DNA of 64,000 bases from contig OZ025209.1 of NCBI GenBank assembly GCA_964019055.1, forward strand, positions 13,624,981-13,688,980, given 5' to 3'. This DNA is from Anthopleura xanthogrammica. Lineage: Eukaryota > Cnidaria > Anthozoa > Actiniaria > Actiniidae. Position numbers and translations under genes: made by a program. The notes beneath the pieces were generated by a model, which was given only the letters and a program-made list of their open reading frames with translations, did not search any database and had not been told where the DNA came from. Shown piece after piece: positions 14,601 through 24,101 of this stretch. Within the stretch, counting starts at the first letter, position 1. Every line of letters begins with the position of its first letter.

Positions 14601-17600
14601 ACCCCTTGAATAATACCAATGTTTGTAATCCTATGGTCACCTTTACAGTGCAATGCCCAAAAGTGTGACCACATTTAATGTATTTACATACTTTTATGCA
14701 CAGGCTTTTATACATTAATCTGACACATTTGATTCACAGCTATTTGGTTTTACCAAACAGAGGCATGTAAAAGCTCATTTGGCAGCAAAAACCCTGTGCA
14801 TAAAAGTATGCAAACATATTAAATGTGGTCATACCTTTGCACATTGCACTGTATATTATCTATGAAAAGCTGACTTATACTGTAAGCAAGGCTAAACCCG
14901 TATAAGCAAGTCTGTGGTCATCAGGAGCAGCAGTAAGCATCCAATGAGTAAGAGGACTAAATACATATTTCAGTGACACATATAGACAGAGACAATACAT
15001 GTAATAATGATCAATGTTTAGCCATGATTCTTACCTTCAATCTGTATTCTAAGAGAATCATTTTCCTCTTGGGCAATTTTTAGTTCATATTTCTGTAAAA
15101 ATTGTGAACAATATTAAAAAATGTTAGTCATCATGCTGCGTTTGTGGTGAATGGAATCCTAACGTGTACAAGGTTATATCAATGCTGCAAATGACTTTTT
15201 TTTTTGATAGGCAGTTCATTTGTCTGGCAAGAGGAATATATTTGACCTGTCAAATCATTTACCAATCAAGTGGTCATTTATACCAGGAGAGAGGGGGTAA
15301 AGTGCACACCGTCGGCTTCCATTGATACCAGCCACGTAGCTGAAGGAACTACCGACGTTAAATAAAGTTTCTTTACCTTTAGGTCTACATTTGTACGATG
15401 ACAAGTGCTTATTTGCGGCCTTGGTATATCCTAGTATCCACCCATTACTGAAGGTACTACAGTAACTACACACTCATAATAAGGGAATCTGAGCTAAAAC
15501 ATTTATAATTAACTTGTCGTTCCAATGGAGGGTAGGTGCCTTGTGGCAATGGCGGCAGGCAATAGCAAGCAAGTGGCAGGAGGTAACCATGGCAACCTAG
15601 CCACGGGTCAACCTCTGCACCTGTCAGATTGATAAACAGTGGAAATACAATACTTACCTCATCAACCTGAGGAGGGCGGGTGGGGCAAAACGGCAAACGA
15701 GAGCAAAGCTACAGCAAAATGGCGAACAGTGACCATGAGGCGAGGTCACTGGAATGCATGCGCAGACCGAAAAGCCACTGACCAACTACCCTCCAAGTTA
15801 ACTTTGCTTAAAATTAACCACATTAAATACATAGCTCTACTGTAGTGCAAATACCTCTGGGTCCTAAGGTTTGATTCCTAGACCCAACAACACAATGTGA
15901 GTAAAGTTTGTTAGTTCTCTCCCTTGATTTGTTTTTTTTTTCTCTGGGTTCCGTGGTTTTCCTCCCTCCACCAAACTTAACACCTCAAATTCAAATTTGA
16001 TTTGTGAGTTATCTGTGCCATGACTTTGATAGGCTTTAATGAAATTTAAAGTTTGTTTTGGGAGAGCTTTCACGTGACGTCAAGGCAGCTCAATTTGGAA
16101 GACAAAACAAAATAATTTCAAATTCTGAGAATTGGAACCCAATGTTCTGCCTCCCAATTAAGCAGCATTCCCGAGTGCTTCAAGGTTTCTATCGCAAGGA
16201 CTTACAGTGTTTTCTATTGTAGTTTGGTATTGTTTCTCCTTTTCACTACTAAGGCTCAACTTCTTCTCTAACGTTTTGATCTTTTCCAGCTGTTCCTTCA
16301 TACCCTGCGATGCCTCACTTGAAACAGCAGAGTGTTTCACTTCCATAGAGGATACTTTTCCTTCTAATTCTTGGCCTTTCTTTTTAGATTCTTCCAAAGA
16401 AGCTTTGAGTGTGGATAGCTGGTTGTTGGACTCCAGGAGTTCACGCTCCTTTTCCTGCAATTTTGTGGTTGCACTTGATTTTTCAACCTAAAAAAAAGAG
16501 AAAAAATCAATGTCTCTTTTACAAGAAAAAAACCCACACATAGTAGTACATTGTGTTCTTTATTAGTAATTTAAGCTTTTCAAACACTATACCTTGGTTT
16601 GCTCCAGTTCATCAGCTAGTTTTTTCATTTCATCTTCCTTTTCTTGGAGATTTTGTGTTAGGCCCTTGATTTGTTCCTCTTCAGTCTGGATTGAAAACAC
16701 AGAAAAAACCTTTATTCCTTCCTTCCTTCATTCCCCTCTTCATTCATTCAATCATTCAGTCAGTCCTTTCATCCATCAATTCATTCAGTCAGTCAGTCCT
16801 TCCATCCATCCATCAGTCAGTCAGTCAGTCAGTCAGCCAGTCAGTCAGATCATTTTGGGGATACATTTTTGACTCAAATACTTATATAACATCCAACTTT
16901 TATCACTCACTTCATAATAAATTGGTCTTAAAAGTGTTTTGTTTGTTAAGATTGATTAGTTATTACCTTCAATTCATCTCCAAGAATAATTTCCTCTTCT
17001 TCAAGTCTAAATTGAAGATCTTCAATTTTCCTGAAATTTTCAAAAATAATTTTATCAAATTTTCAGTCACCTGATGTTACTATCTACACACAATAACAAA
17101 TGACAGTGTAGAATTATCCTTCATGAAAAGATATAAGATATATAAGGTTATTATTATGGCAATAAAAGGAAATGAATGAATGAATAAAATTAATGCACAG
17201 ATGAATGGATGAGGGGGAAAAAAGGATGGACAGAGAAAAGGATAGGCAGCAAAAGGAATGAACAGATGGAGACAGAGGTGGAAAAATGGATGGACATAGA
17301 GACTAGTAGGACTAGATTGGTGGAAGAGATTTACTGTTATGAAAAATGAAAAAAACAGAAGAAACAAAAACCTTTTATCATCTTCTTGTTGCAATTTAAG
17401 GTCAGCTTTCTCCTTTTCTGTTGAGTCTATCAAGTTCTTCAGTTCTTGGATACTTTTAGTATGATCTGCTACAGCTTCTTCATGCTTTTTCTTGATGTTA
17501 GCCAACTCCTCCTCTGCCTATTAATATTAACAATCAATGAGATCAATATGCTAGGAGTGCCCTAAGGAGTCATAAACCTTCCCTTCCAAAACAAGTGTTA

Positions 17601-20600
17601 TATAACTTGATAACCATAAAATAAATTAACTATAGACCCCTTTCACGTGACGTCAGAGCAACTCAATTTGGAGTACAAAACAAAAGAATTTTAATCTCCT
17701 GAGAATTGGAACCTATTGTTTTGCCCTCCAAATTGAGCTGCATTCTGACGTGCTGCAAGGGGTCTATAGCTTTAACTCATCAACTTCACATCCCCTGAGA
17801 TATTTTGCAAATCAAAAAGTTAATAGCACAGGGTTTGAAACTCCACAAGATAATTGGCTAAATGCTAGCTGGAAATTACAAATATCGAGTGAAAAGAAAT
17901 TGAACTCGCATTTTCTAGCTAGTTCTCTTTTTAAAAAATAATCATGATATGCAAAGAAAAACAAAGTCTTTGCATTTGCATTCAATCCATTTATCTTGTA
18001 GCTGCTCAATGCACAAGATAAATTTATCTTGTCATTAAAAAATTGAAATTCTAACCCTGTAGCATACTAAGATTACCGTCATTATTATGTTATACCGAAG
18101 TCTGGACTTAAAGCTTTTTCCATTTCAGACCACATTTCATTCCCTTGAGTATCATTTCTTTATTTAACAGTTGCACATGAGAAGACACATGAATATGGAT
18201 ACAACTCAAACAAGGAATCTTATTCTCAAGAGAATGACACGTGGTCTGAAATGGGAAAACATTACATTCAAGGTAAAGAGGTCTATTTAGAGCTGTTTTC
18301 ATGGTTCTGCAAGTACACCACCTTCTCATTTCCTTTCATATTTACCTTTGAAACTTGGCTTGTTGCACTGGCCACTTCATTCCTCTCAAAATCTCTTTCT
18401 TCAAGTAAGGCCTGAATTTGTGTCTCTCTTTCCTGAAGTGCTTCCTGTAAAGAAAAAAAGAGTACTTAACATAAAGTAATGTAATAAGATGTTAAAAACA
18501 AAGTCAGCTATACCCTTTTCAAACCCTTCAAATTTTGAAACAACCTCTGGCTAACTCGCAGATCAAATCATAATTTAGTGTGTTAGGTTTTGCTGGAGGA
18601 GGAAAACCAGAGAACCCAGAGAAAATCTTTCAAATCAAGGGAGAGACCCAACAAACTTTACATGAGATGAGATGAGATGCTGAGTCCAGGAATTGAACCC
18701 AAAACCCTAGAGGTGAAAGGCAGGTCCACTACTGCTACATGTACACCAACCTTGATCAGTTATACTTCTAAAATTATTAAAATTTCCGTCAAGCTTTACC
18801 TGTAACGCCACCAACTGTAAACTAACATGAGCTGGGGCTTTCGCAGGGGAAACATCTGGTTGATCTTGACTTTCCACCTACACCATCAGTTAATAACAAT
18901 TATTAATATAATCGCAACTCAAGACATGAGTGAGAATACCATACATGAATGGATCTGGAGTTTGATTACTGAGAGGCAGGTACATTCAATGCTAGAGCAT
19001 CCATACTTTTTCAGGAAAAGGTTTGATTGGTAAGGGCATACAATTCAGGAATGGACTTAAGGTGTGGTAATATTAGCAAAACAATTGTGCAACTTGTTGT
19101 GCAATATTGTTGCATTGCAAGTTTCAGTGTGAATGTAGCTTGTACTAACACCCCATACAACAACAAAATTTTGCTGTGCAACTTTGTTGCAGAAGTAGAA
19201 GCTCTTTCTACTTTCAACAACAAAGAAAACTTGTTGCGTGAGGGGTGGTTGGGGATCAGTCATTATTCACAGGGATAGGGGGGCTGGTGCAAATAGAGGG
19301 GGGCAACATTTTTTATGCTCCACAAAGGACAGGGCTAAGAGAGACAAAGTGTACTTTAAGGGGAGGGGTCAGGAAAATTTGTCCAAGTGAAAATCCAAAT
19401 GCACCAACCCCCCGTAAATAATGACTGGTCCCTTATATGAGCAACATTCGCTCTGTAACTTGCAACACAACGTTGCACAATTTTGTTGCTCACATTATTG
19501 CACCTTTAGGGCTTGATTGGTAAGAGACAAGTCCTCTCACTGTTAGAACATCCATCAGAACATACATACCTCAGTTCTCTGTCCTGCTGTTGATGCAGAT
19601 GAGCTACTGAGAGACAATGAAGTTGATTCTGGAGAAACAACAGATTTCTCAGTCTTGGCTTGACTTTGAGGTGTTTCAATTACTGAGTTCAGTACAGATT
19701 CTTGAAGCTGAGCAGGGATAGATAAGGGTTGTCCTTCCTGAGTTGGTAGTGGGGACAAAGGAAGTTTTGTAGATTCTTTCTTTCCAGTTTTGATAACTTT
19801 ATGTATTGGTGCAAAGAGACCAAAATCTTGCTGGCATTGAAAATACCTAGAAGATAAAAATAGTATTATAATGGGTGCATATCAATATCAGGTTTTTATT
19901 TGTTTAATAGCTTAACCACTATTACTGTATTGTAATTCAATTTATTATATAGACACTAGTGTTTTACTGGGAAATATGCCACTGTTTTTTTCATACAGAT
20001 TCAGGGGAGGGGTGCAAAGGGTGCACACCTCCTCCCCAGAGCAACTTTGTCCCCCAATTTTGAAGAGATACCCAATACAAAATGTTTTTTTTCTTTGATT
20101 CTGAGGTTTGCACCCCCTGGGCTGACTTTGTGCCCTGCACCCCTCCCTGAACAAAATCCTGGATCTGCCCCTGATCTGGGACCTCAGTGACATATTTCCA
20201 TATATCCTCACACGTGAAGATATCAATGATGTTATTGTTTTCCTCCTCACTTTAATGCATGTTACAACAGTCAACATCAATTAAAATTGCGTTTTTGCTT
20301 GTGGATGTGTCTATGTAATAAAAAGAAAATCACATACTGGCTTGAAGATATTAAGCTTATCCTCACACCAGTGTAGTATCCTCTATATATTACAGCAATA
20401 TTCAATATCACAGGAATTTGATATAATTGCATATATCTTGCATAAAGGCACTGGCCAATTATTATCATTCAAATTGATTGACAGGAGTGAAAAACTACAT
20501 TTCAGCATGTAGTTTGGCAGCTACCGAGTTTTGACGATATTGAAAACTGCTATGCCTTTAAATCTAAAAATAGACCGTTACTTTGTCACAATTATTATAA

Positions 20601-22470
20601 ACCATCTTCTAGTTTTTTCTAGTAAGCATAAATATGACTAATTATTCCACATGACTGATCTGCATGCTAGAATTAGGCATAAATATGATCTTATCGTGTA
20701 ATTAAATAGCCAGTGATCCATTAACTCATTCAGAATTCTTAATGATTATCATAACAAAAATGTCCCAAAATTTCCAATAATTCAACAAGTATAAACATCT
20801 CATATAATAGCATAAATAATGAATGAATGACATCAAAATATTGCAGATGAAATTCGGGATTTTCTGATACAATGTCAATATTCATTCATTGTCTCCATAC
20901 ATTTAGGACGTGTTGAAGCTATTGTGTTAATATTTTAATGAATGGGTTGTATTTTTAGACCAATAAAACTAGAGTGAGGGATTTTATTACCTTAACTATA
21001 AGAAGAAAGTATGCAGCAAATTGCAAATATTAGGTCAATGTAATGCTGATGTAAGACCTTCATAAATGATTGTCTGGATTCAAGTATCCATTGGAGACCA
21101 AGATTTTTCACAAAAATCTAGGCGTTTCTTTAAGTCTTTTAGATTTCCTTTCGGATAATATTCAATAACATTATTTTTTTGGATATACACTCTATCTAAA
21201 AATTATACACTAGACTTATCCTATAAATTATTTAGACCACAGGCCAACTGGTTCATTGTTTATACTGAAAATTGTAAGATGATAACATCTCGTAGTATTC
21301 CAAAATTACTTTAATAGAGAGAAGGATTATGGCTTAAGACAGGAAATCCAAAATATTTACAAGTAGATAAACAGTAAATACTGAGTACAACTCGGTTTTT
21401 TAATATTCATAAATTTGATTCGATTCGAACGCTGTGGGAGAAAAAAATGAATACAAAAACCCAGTATGATTTGAATAAACTATAGATAATTTTGTTGACA
21501 ATTTTGATCGACACATCAGTGTTTATATAATACCTAACTTCTTATCTCGGCTAGCTACTTGTACTTATTACTGGGTAAACATTACTGGACATTTTGATCC
21601 CTACCTTGTTCCTGCTACGGCTCCGTCGTTTTTTCCAAGAGGCTCATCTAGTTCTACTCCAGCCCATTCGCCCTTGGCGAATCCAGTAGTTCCAACATAT
21701 CTAACAGTTCCAATTTTAGTCCCACTTACAACGACTCTATCTCCTATCTCTAAAGCAGTCGTTGAACCATCGTTGTGATGAGTAACATTGACTTTATTGA
21801 TTTTAGTAATTTTTTCGAGTTTAGTGAACACGCCGTGGAGCGGTCGGCAGTCAAAGTATCTAACACCAGCGACTGAGCCATCATTTTTTCCCGTTGGTTC
21901 GTCAAGAATGACTCCAGCCCAATCACCTTTAGCGAATTTAGTCTCTCCAATGAACCCAATAACTCCTGGTTTAGTTCCACTGACTAAAACACGATCACCA
22001 ATTTGGAAGAATTTTTTCAAATCCGCCGCCGAAGTGGCCCCTTGTTGACTCGAAGAACTCCGTCTTCTAACTGCCGATTCGGATGATTCAGAGCCTGTAC
22101 TCCGCAGACTTGAGCTAGAACCTTCCCTTCGGTATGTCAGACGGGTTTCCGAGTTTTCTCTTGAAAGTTTGGGCTGAAGTTGTTGGCTCGACGTGGCATG
22201 AACTGAACCTCGAGGACTTACTATGCCACCGACATTAGCTGACCCCCTAGGCCTCACTACACCGCTCCCTGCAGTAGATTTACCCGCAGAAGGCGTCGAT
22301 TTAACGGCTCCTGGAGTTGACAATGGTCTCTGTGCTGGATTCCCTCTGGGTCTTACCATTCCTGTAGAAGAACTAGTCGGTGAAGTAGTCGATCCACCAC
22401 CTCCTTGTACTGGTTTGTGAACTTTAGTCGGTGGCTTTAGCCCTGTCTTCGCTTGTGGTATGTGACTCAT
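426..22470 (-). CDS. CLIP1: CLIP-170-type CAP-Gly linker protein, 26 joined exons visible, 3' end beyond window
   Basis: This is a microtubule plus-end tracking protein gene. Two N-terminal CAP-Gly domains bind tubulin and EB tails, and a long parallel coiled coil dimerises the protein. All listed exons have AG acceptors and GT donors and join in one open frame of about 1,284 codons (human CLIP1 is about 1,438 aa). The missing part is the C-terminal tail, which in vertebrates carries zinc knuckles. Introns hold SINEs, MITEs and two minisatellite arrays. A possible 9-nt exon at 15658-15666 is listed separately and not counted. Exon details are in the three part entries. CLIP1 versus CLIP2 cannot be separated without the tail, so the symbol means the single invertebrate CLIP-170 type. 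Confidence 0.9.
651..849. mobile_element. Foldback MITE family A, copy 1
   Basis: The two halves are inverted copies. The left arm runs AATAGACC, then a CATTTCA block, a CATTCCCTAGAGAAT block and TTCTTTGTTT; the right arm is its reverse complement, ending GAATGACACGTGGTCTGAAA and GGTCTATT. Other copies lie at 1605-1810, 12930-13075, 18112-18288 and 31727-31800 (partial). There is no coding capacity; the transposase that moved it is unknown. Confidence 0.75.
885..1238. mobile_element. Foldback element with about 25-bp terminal inverted repeats
   Basis: The left end reads TTAAAGGGGCACTTGGACG and the right end is the inverted CATCCATGTGCCCCTTTAA. The interior is AT-rich and contains the palindromic AAATGACGTCATTT. 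No ORF is supported. It lies in the last visible CLIP intron. Confidence 0.6.
1605..1810. mobile_element. Foldback MITE family A, copy 2
   Basis: It has the same inverted arms as the 651-849 element, ending GAATGACACGTGGTGTGAAA and AGGTCTATT. Its right end lies about 65 bp from the donor of the CLIP exon 1940-1876. Confidence 0.7.
2338..2512 (+). mobile_element. tRNA-derived SINE copy (plus orientation)
   Basis: A tRNA-like head (GTTGTAGTGGTAGTGAACTCG resembles an A box) is followed by the body shared by all copies in this window: ATGTGAGTAGAGTTTGTTAG, a TTTTCTCCTTCCACAAAAC block, and a terminal CTGTGAGTTAGC. Other copies occur at 15855-16035, 18543-18760, 31498-31700, 35595-35800, 35955-36130 and 36280-36425, with fragments near 1247-1312 and 8785-8895. 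Confidence 0.65.
3709..3844. mobile_element. Foldback MITE family C, copy 1
   Basis: The arms are ATAGACCCCTTGCATGTGA with GCTCAATATGGAGGACAAAA, and their inverse TTTTGTCCTCC...GAGCTGCATTCCGACGTGC with AAGGGGTCTAT. Further copies lie at 11411-11546, 16067-16193 and 17631-17768. This is a short non-autonomous element in a CLIP intron. Confidence 0.75.
4169..4206 (+). repeat. Short 9-bp tandem repeat
   Basis: Four units of TGCGGTCCC-type sequence follow each other here in a CLIP intron. The reverse strand reads as Gly/Thr/Ala repeats, but no gene context supports translation. Confidence 0.7.
5608..6960. repeat. Satellite-like tandem array, unit about 160-175 bp
   Basis: The phrase GGTGGAGAACCCGGTAC and the following ACTGATAAGTTGAATGAC, CATGCAACATGCAC and AAAGCAATTACTTGCTTGCG recur at roughly 5610, 5775, 5935, 6100, 6278, 6434 and 6703, degrading to the right. 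The array fills the CLIP intron between exons 7161-7015 and 5226-5080. Reverse-strand ORFs inside it merely repeat the unit and are not genes. Confidence 0.8.
7420..8150. repeat. Minisatellite, about eight units of roughly 87 bp
   Basis: The unit contains ACTAGGTAGCTAC, TTGAAGGGTGTGGTCAGTAG, TATTAGTAGGACACTCAT and GATATATGATAAAACAGAC. It recurs at about 7469, 7556, 7642, 7728, 7816, 7899, 7991 and 8079. It lies in the CLIP intron between two of the 147-nt exons (8602-8456 and 7161-7015). Confidence 0.85.
11411..11546. mobile_element. Foldback MITE family C, degenerate copy 2
   Basis: It matches the 3709-3844 element (CCCCTTGCAGCATTTC, CAGCTTAATTTGGAGGACAA and the inverse arm) with several substitutions. 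It sits in a CLIP intron. Confidence 0.6.
11870..12083. mobile_element. Foldback MITE family B, copy 1
   Basis: The left arm TAGTCCCCTTCACAGTTCC, CACCATCTTGAAAGGTAGCC is repeated inverted on the right as CTACCTTTCAAGAAGGT...TGTGATGGGGACT. Arms are about 90 bp with a short unpaired centre. The two better-preserved copies flank the last exon of PCMTD (39375-39585 and 40178-40398). Confidence 0.8.
12930..13075. mobile_element. Foldback MITE family A, partial copy 3
   Basis: The central and inner arm segments of family A are recognisable (CATTCTCTAGAGTATCATTT, ACTCAAACAGAGAATCATG, CATTCTCAAGAGAATTACA). The outer arms are eroded. Confidence 0.6.
13510..18877 (-). CDS. CLIP1: CLIP part 2: first coiled-coil exons
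   Basis: Exons in transcript order are 18877-18800, 18444-18346, 17517-17372, 17030-16967, 16685-16593, 16487-16206, 15092-15035, 14198-14115 and 13577-13510. All junctions are AG acceptor/GT donor and phases match throughout. The translation is Glu/Lys/Gln-rich with leucines spaced as heptads, for example the start [18 protein letters not shown] of the second of these exons. It has no catalytic motif and is a dimerising rod. The 282-nt exon (16487-16206) is the largest coil exon. Copies of three repeat families interrupt the introns but none enters an exon. Confidence 0.88.
13848..14036. mobile_element. Foldback element with hAT-like terminal sequence
   Basis: The left end CAAGGGCAGATACAGGAAT is inverted on the right as CCTGGATCCGTCCTTG. 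These ends resemble the CAGGGGCGGATCCAGG-type termini of non-autonomous hAT elements. No transposase coding is present. Confidence 0.5.
14408..14599. mobile_element. Foldback element carrying a G-rich 10-11 bp minisatellite
   Basis: The outer arms AGTAAACTA...CCCCCAAATCGGTGTTGG are inverted at the right end (CTACCGACACTGATTTGGGG...TAGTTTACT). The interior is about nine degenerate units of GGTAGGGTGTT-type sequence. It lies in a CLIP intron. Confidence 0.7.
14644..14853. mobile_element. Mariner-like MITE with about 60-bp inverted repeats
   Basis: The left arm ACAGTGCAATGCCCAAAAG, GACCACATTTAAT, CATACTTTTATGCACAGG is inverted on the right with few mismatches. Both ends abut TA, consistent with a TA target duplication as in Tc1/mariner-type elements. 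No ORF. Confidence 0.75.
15658..15666 (-). CDS. CLIP1: Candidate 9-nt CLIP microexon or alternative first-exon end
   Basis: On the minus strand the nine bases GTTGATGAG are preceded by a pyrimidine-rich tract ending CCCTCCTCAG and followed by the strong donor GTAAGTATTG. Both flanking CLIP exons are phase 0, so inclusion would add Val-Asp-Glu without a frame change. A longer 51-nt version starting after GCTGTAG is also in frame. The signals are good, but there is no conservation evidence available to me. Confidence 0.35.
15855..16035 (+). mobile_element. tRNA-derived SINE copy (plus orientation)
   Basis: It shares the body AATGTGAGTAAAGTTTGTTA, CTCTCCCTTGATTTG, CTCTGGGTTCCGTGG, TTCCTCCCTCCACCAAAC and the terminal TTTGTGAGTTA with the other copies. 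A degenerate tRNA-like B box (GTTTGATTCCTAG) precedes the body. Confidence 0.65.
16067..16193. mobile_element. Foldback MITE family C, copy 3
   Basis: It has the arms CTTTCACGTGACGTCAAGG, GCTCAATTTGGAAGACAAA and their inverse. It ends about 13 bp from the CLIP exon 16487-16206. Confidence 0.65.
16710..16850 (+). repeat. CATT/CAGT microsatellite
   Basis: Runs of CATTC/TTCC units pass into uninterrupted CAGT units between two CLIP exons. Ser-rich ORFs across it are artefacts. Confidence 0.85.
17631..17768. mobile_element. Foldback MITE family C, copy 4 (best preserved)
   Basis: Near-perfect arms: TATAGACCCCTTTCACGTGA, CAACTCAATTTGGAG and the inverse CTCCAAATTGAGCTGCA, GACGTGCTGCAAGGGGTCTA. 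Intronic in CLIP. Confidence 0.75.
18112..18288. mobile_element. Foldback MITE family A, copy 4
   Basis: The arms TTTTCCATTTCAGACCAC and GAATGACACGTGGTCTGAAA face each other, with the centre TATGGATACAACTCAAACAA shared with the other copies. It lies about 60 bp from the donor of CLIP exon 18444-18346. Confidence 0.7.
18543..18760 (-). mobile_element. tRNA-derived SINE, near full length (minus orientation)
   Basis: On the minus strand the head has an A-box-like GTAGCAGTAGTGGACCTGCC and a good B box, GGGTTCAATTCC. The family body follows (AAAGTTTGTTGGGTCTCTCC, CTCTGGGTTCTCTGGTTTT, CTGCGAGTTAGCC). This is the clearest copy for deriving a consensus. Confidence 0.75.
19057..19511. mobile_element. 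Foldback element containing a second nested foldback
   Basis: The outer arms TTAAGGTGTGGTAATATTAG, CAATTGTGCAACTTG are inverted on the right (TTGCACAATTTTGTTGCTC, TTGCACCTTTAG). The interior also holds copies of TGTTGCA-type words. A second foldback, 19252-19432, is inserted in it. Confidence 0.6.
19252..19432. mobile_element. Nested foldback element, GGGATCAGTCATTATT ends
   Basis: GGGATCAGTCATTATTCAC...GGGGCTGGTGCA at the left is inverted at the right as TGCACCAACCCCCC...AATAATGACTGGTCCC. It sits inside the 19057-19511 element and so is the younger insertion. Confidence 0.65.
19570..22470 (-). CDS. CLIP1: CLIP part 1: N-terminal exons with two CAP-Gly domains
   Basis: Exons are 22470-21605 and 19846-19570. 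The start is the ATG at 22470; the first ~140 residues are a Ser/Pro/Gly/Arg-rich basic linker like that before CAP-Gly 1 of CLIP-170. CAP-Gly 1 runs about residues 150-225 and CAP-Gly 2 about 245-310. Both carry the GKNDG signature (in [11 protein letters not shown] and [11 protein letters not shown]), the tubulin/EB-tail binding groove. The second domain is split by the first intron: the exon ends in ACAAG and the next supplies G-TAT-TTT, giving [17 protein letters not shown] Ser-rich linker (about 70 residues) follows in exon 2. Confidence 0.95.
20000..20180. mobile_element. Probable hAT-like non-autonomous element (degenerate)
   Basis: The right end inverted reads CAGGGGCAGATCCAGGAT, a hAT-type terminus. 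The left end (GATTCAGGGGAGGGGTGCA) is only partly complementary. There is no coding capacity; it is in the second CLIP intron. Confidence 0.4.
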
Positions 22471-22700
22471 TTTATTCTCACAACCAAATTAATAGAGTCT
22501 CGGGAAAATGTTCTGTTGAAAACTAACCATTCAGTATTAAATGAAGTCCTTTCGTTTGTAGAAGAAGGCGTTAAACTTGATACAGAACTTAGTCATTTCC
22601 CTCGCATATTTGCAACCCTCGCAATTCAATAAATTCAATATGGCGTCTAACTAGGGTCCAGGCTCTTGGAACGTCATCTCCAAGTTTGGTAAAAGAAAGC
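22471..22700 (-). promoter_or_regulatory. Putative CLIP 5' UTR and promoter
   Basis: The region immediately upstream of the CLIP start lacks repeats. At 22637-22645 the plus strand reads AATATGGCG, close to a YY1 site (AANATGGCG), a motif often found at transcription starts. No TATA box is evident. The exact start site cannot be read from sequence. Confidence 0.3.
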
Positions 22701-24101
22701 GAGTGACCTAACTGATTATTGTAATATTCTAATTTATACATAGCAATATAATCACCATTGAATTGATCTATATAATAATCCGAAGTCAGAGTGTGAATTC
22801 AAGTGAACTATTCAGCATTTTATCCATGCAACTCATATTACAGTAATCATTATTAGAGCACTAGGGGATGCAAGGTACGTGGGTAGTCTGGGGGCGGGGG
22901 AAACTCTGATATGGAAAGGGGAAGGGATGTGCTCATCCTGCCGTTTAGGCCTTATTTTCATTATTTGGTACCTTTTAGGATGTTCAAACGAAAAACTAAC
23001 TTAAATGGTGTAAAATTAGCATAATTTGGTACCATTATATTTAGGGTTGAAGCTTGCTATTGATATGGCTACGAGAAATAGAATTTTTGTACCTTTTGGG
23101 GCTCATTTCCAAAATTTCAGACAAGAATCCCCACCTCTCTATGTGTGGAAGTCCCCTCTTGGGGAGGGGGGTAGTGATCACATGACTAATAAATAATAAC
23201 CCCCTCTCTTCCCTTCCCCCTAAACACACAATTGCAAAAATCACCCACAAATTTTAAGATTTTATTTTATTCTTTTATTTTGATTTAGAATTGAATTAAT
23301 ATTATTAATCTGTTGAGAAAATTGGAAGCAAATTTCTAATTTAGTTTCCATTAATATTTTCAAAACAACCTGTTTTTTTTTTGTTTTTTTTTAAGCCAAC
23401 CTCCAATAATTAAACCCTGAATTTCCTGGGACAAAACTGCTCCCATTTCCAAATCCATCTCCTTAATTCTAAATTATGCTCACCACTTGCCATCATGTCA
23501 ACAAGAACTAATGTATCATATATCAACAAGTACAGAAGTGGTCATTTATTATTTTTAATTCAAAAGATGCACAAAATGGATACAGTTTCTTTGTATTTAC
23601 AACTTACTGTAAAATAAAATCATACTATGACCTGAAATTCTATGTAATGTCTATTCCTAAAGAGAATTGTTGATTCAAAAGGACTATACTGTAGTGTCTT
23701 ACCCATAAACATGCATATAAAACACTAGTCATTACATGGTGAGAAAAAAGAAAGATTGACTAAAATAATTGCACAGACCAAACTCTGCAATATTGGTGAT
23801 TTTAATAGTGCACAATGACTATGAATATAGGATCACACTAGACGGGAGTTAAGACTGCCATAATAAATGTATCTCTAAGGCATAGAGTAATAAAATATTC
23901 ATGCCCGAAGAGGAATACTAGGGGGGAAAAAAAGGTCAAGAAATGTAAATAACACAATCATCAAAGAAAATTTCAGAAGTATATATATAAACTATCATTC
24001 CAATGACAAGCACTAACTTCAAAATGTAAATTATAATAGTATTAGATTACTTCACACAATTTGGCCTTGTTAAGTTAGAATTGATGTATGGCTACTGTAG
24101 C
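22701..24101. other. Intergenic region between CLIP and UBE2L3
   Basis: I see no gene. A minus-strand AATAAA (plus-strand TTTATT at 23545-23550) could end the UBE2L3 transcript about 550 nt after its stop. G-rich strings near 22885-22925 and 23150-23220 look like worn repeat remnants. Confidence 0.4.

Noticed and set aside
16691..17074. Ser-rich plus-strand frame
   Set aside because: Runs through the CAGT microsatellite antisense to CLIP exons.
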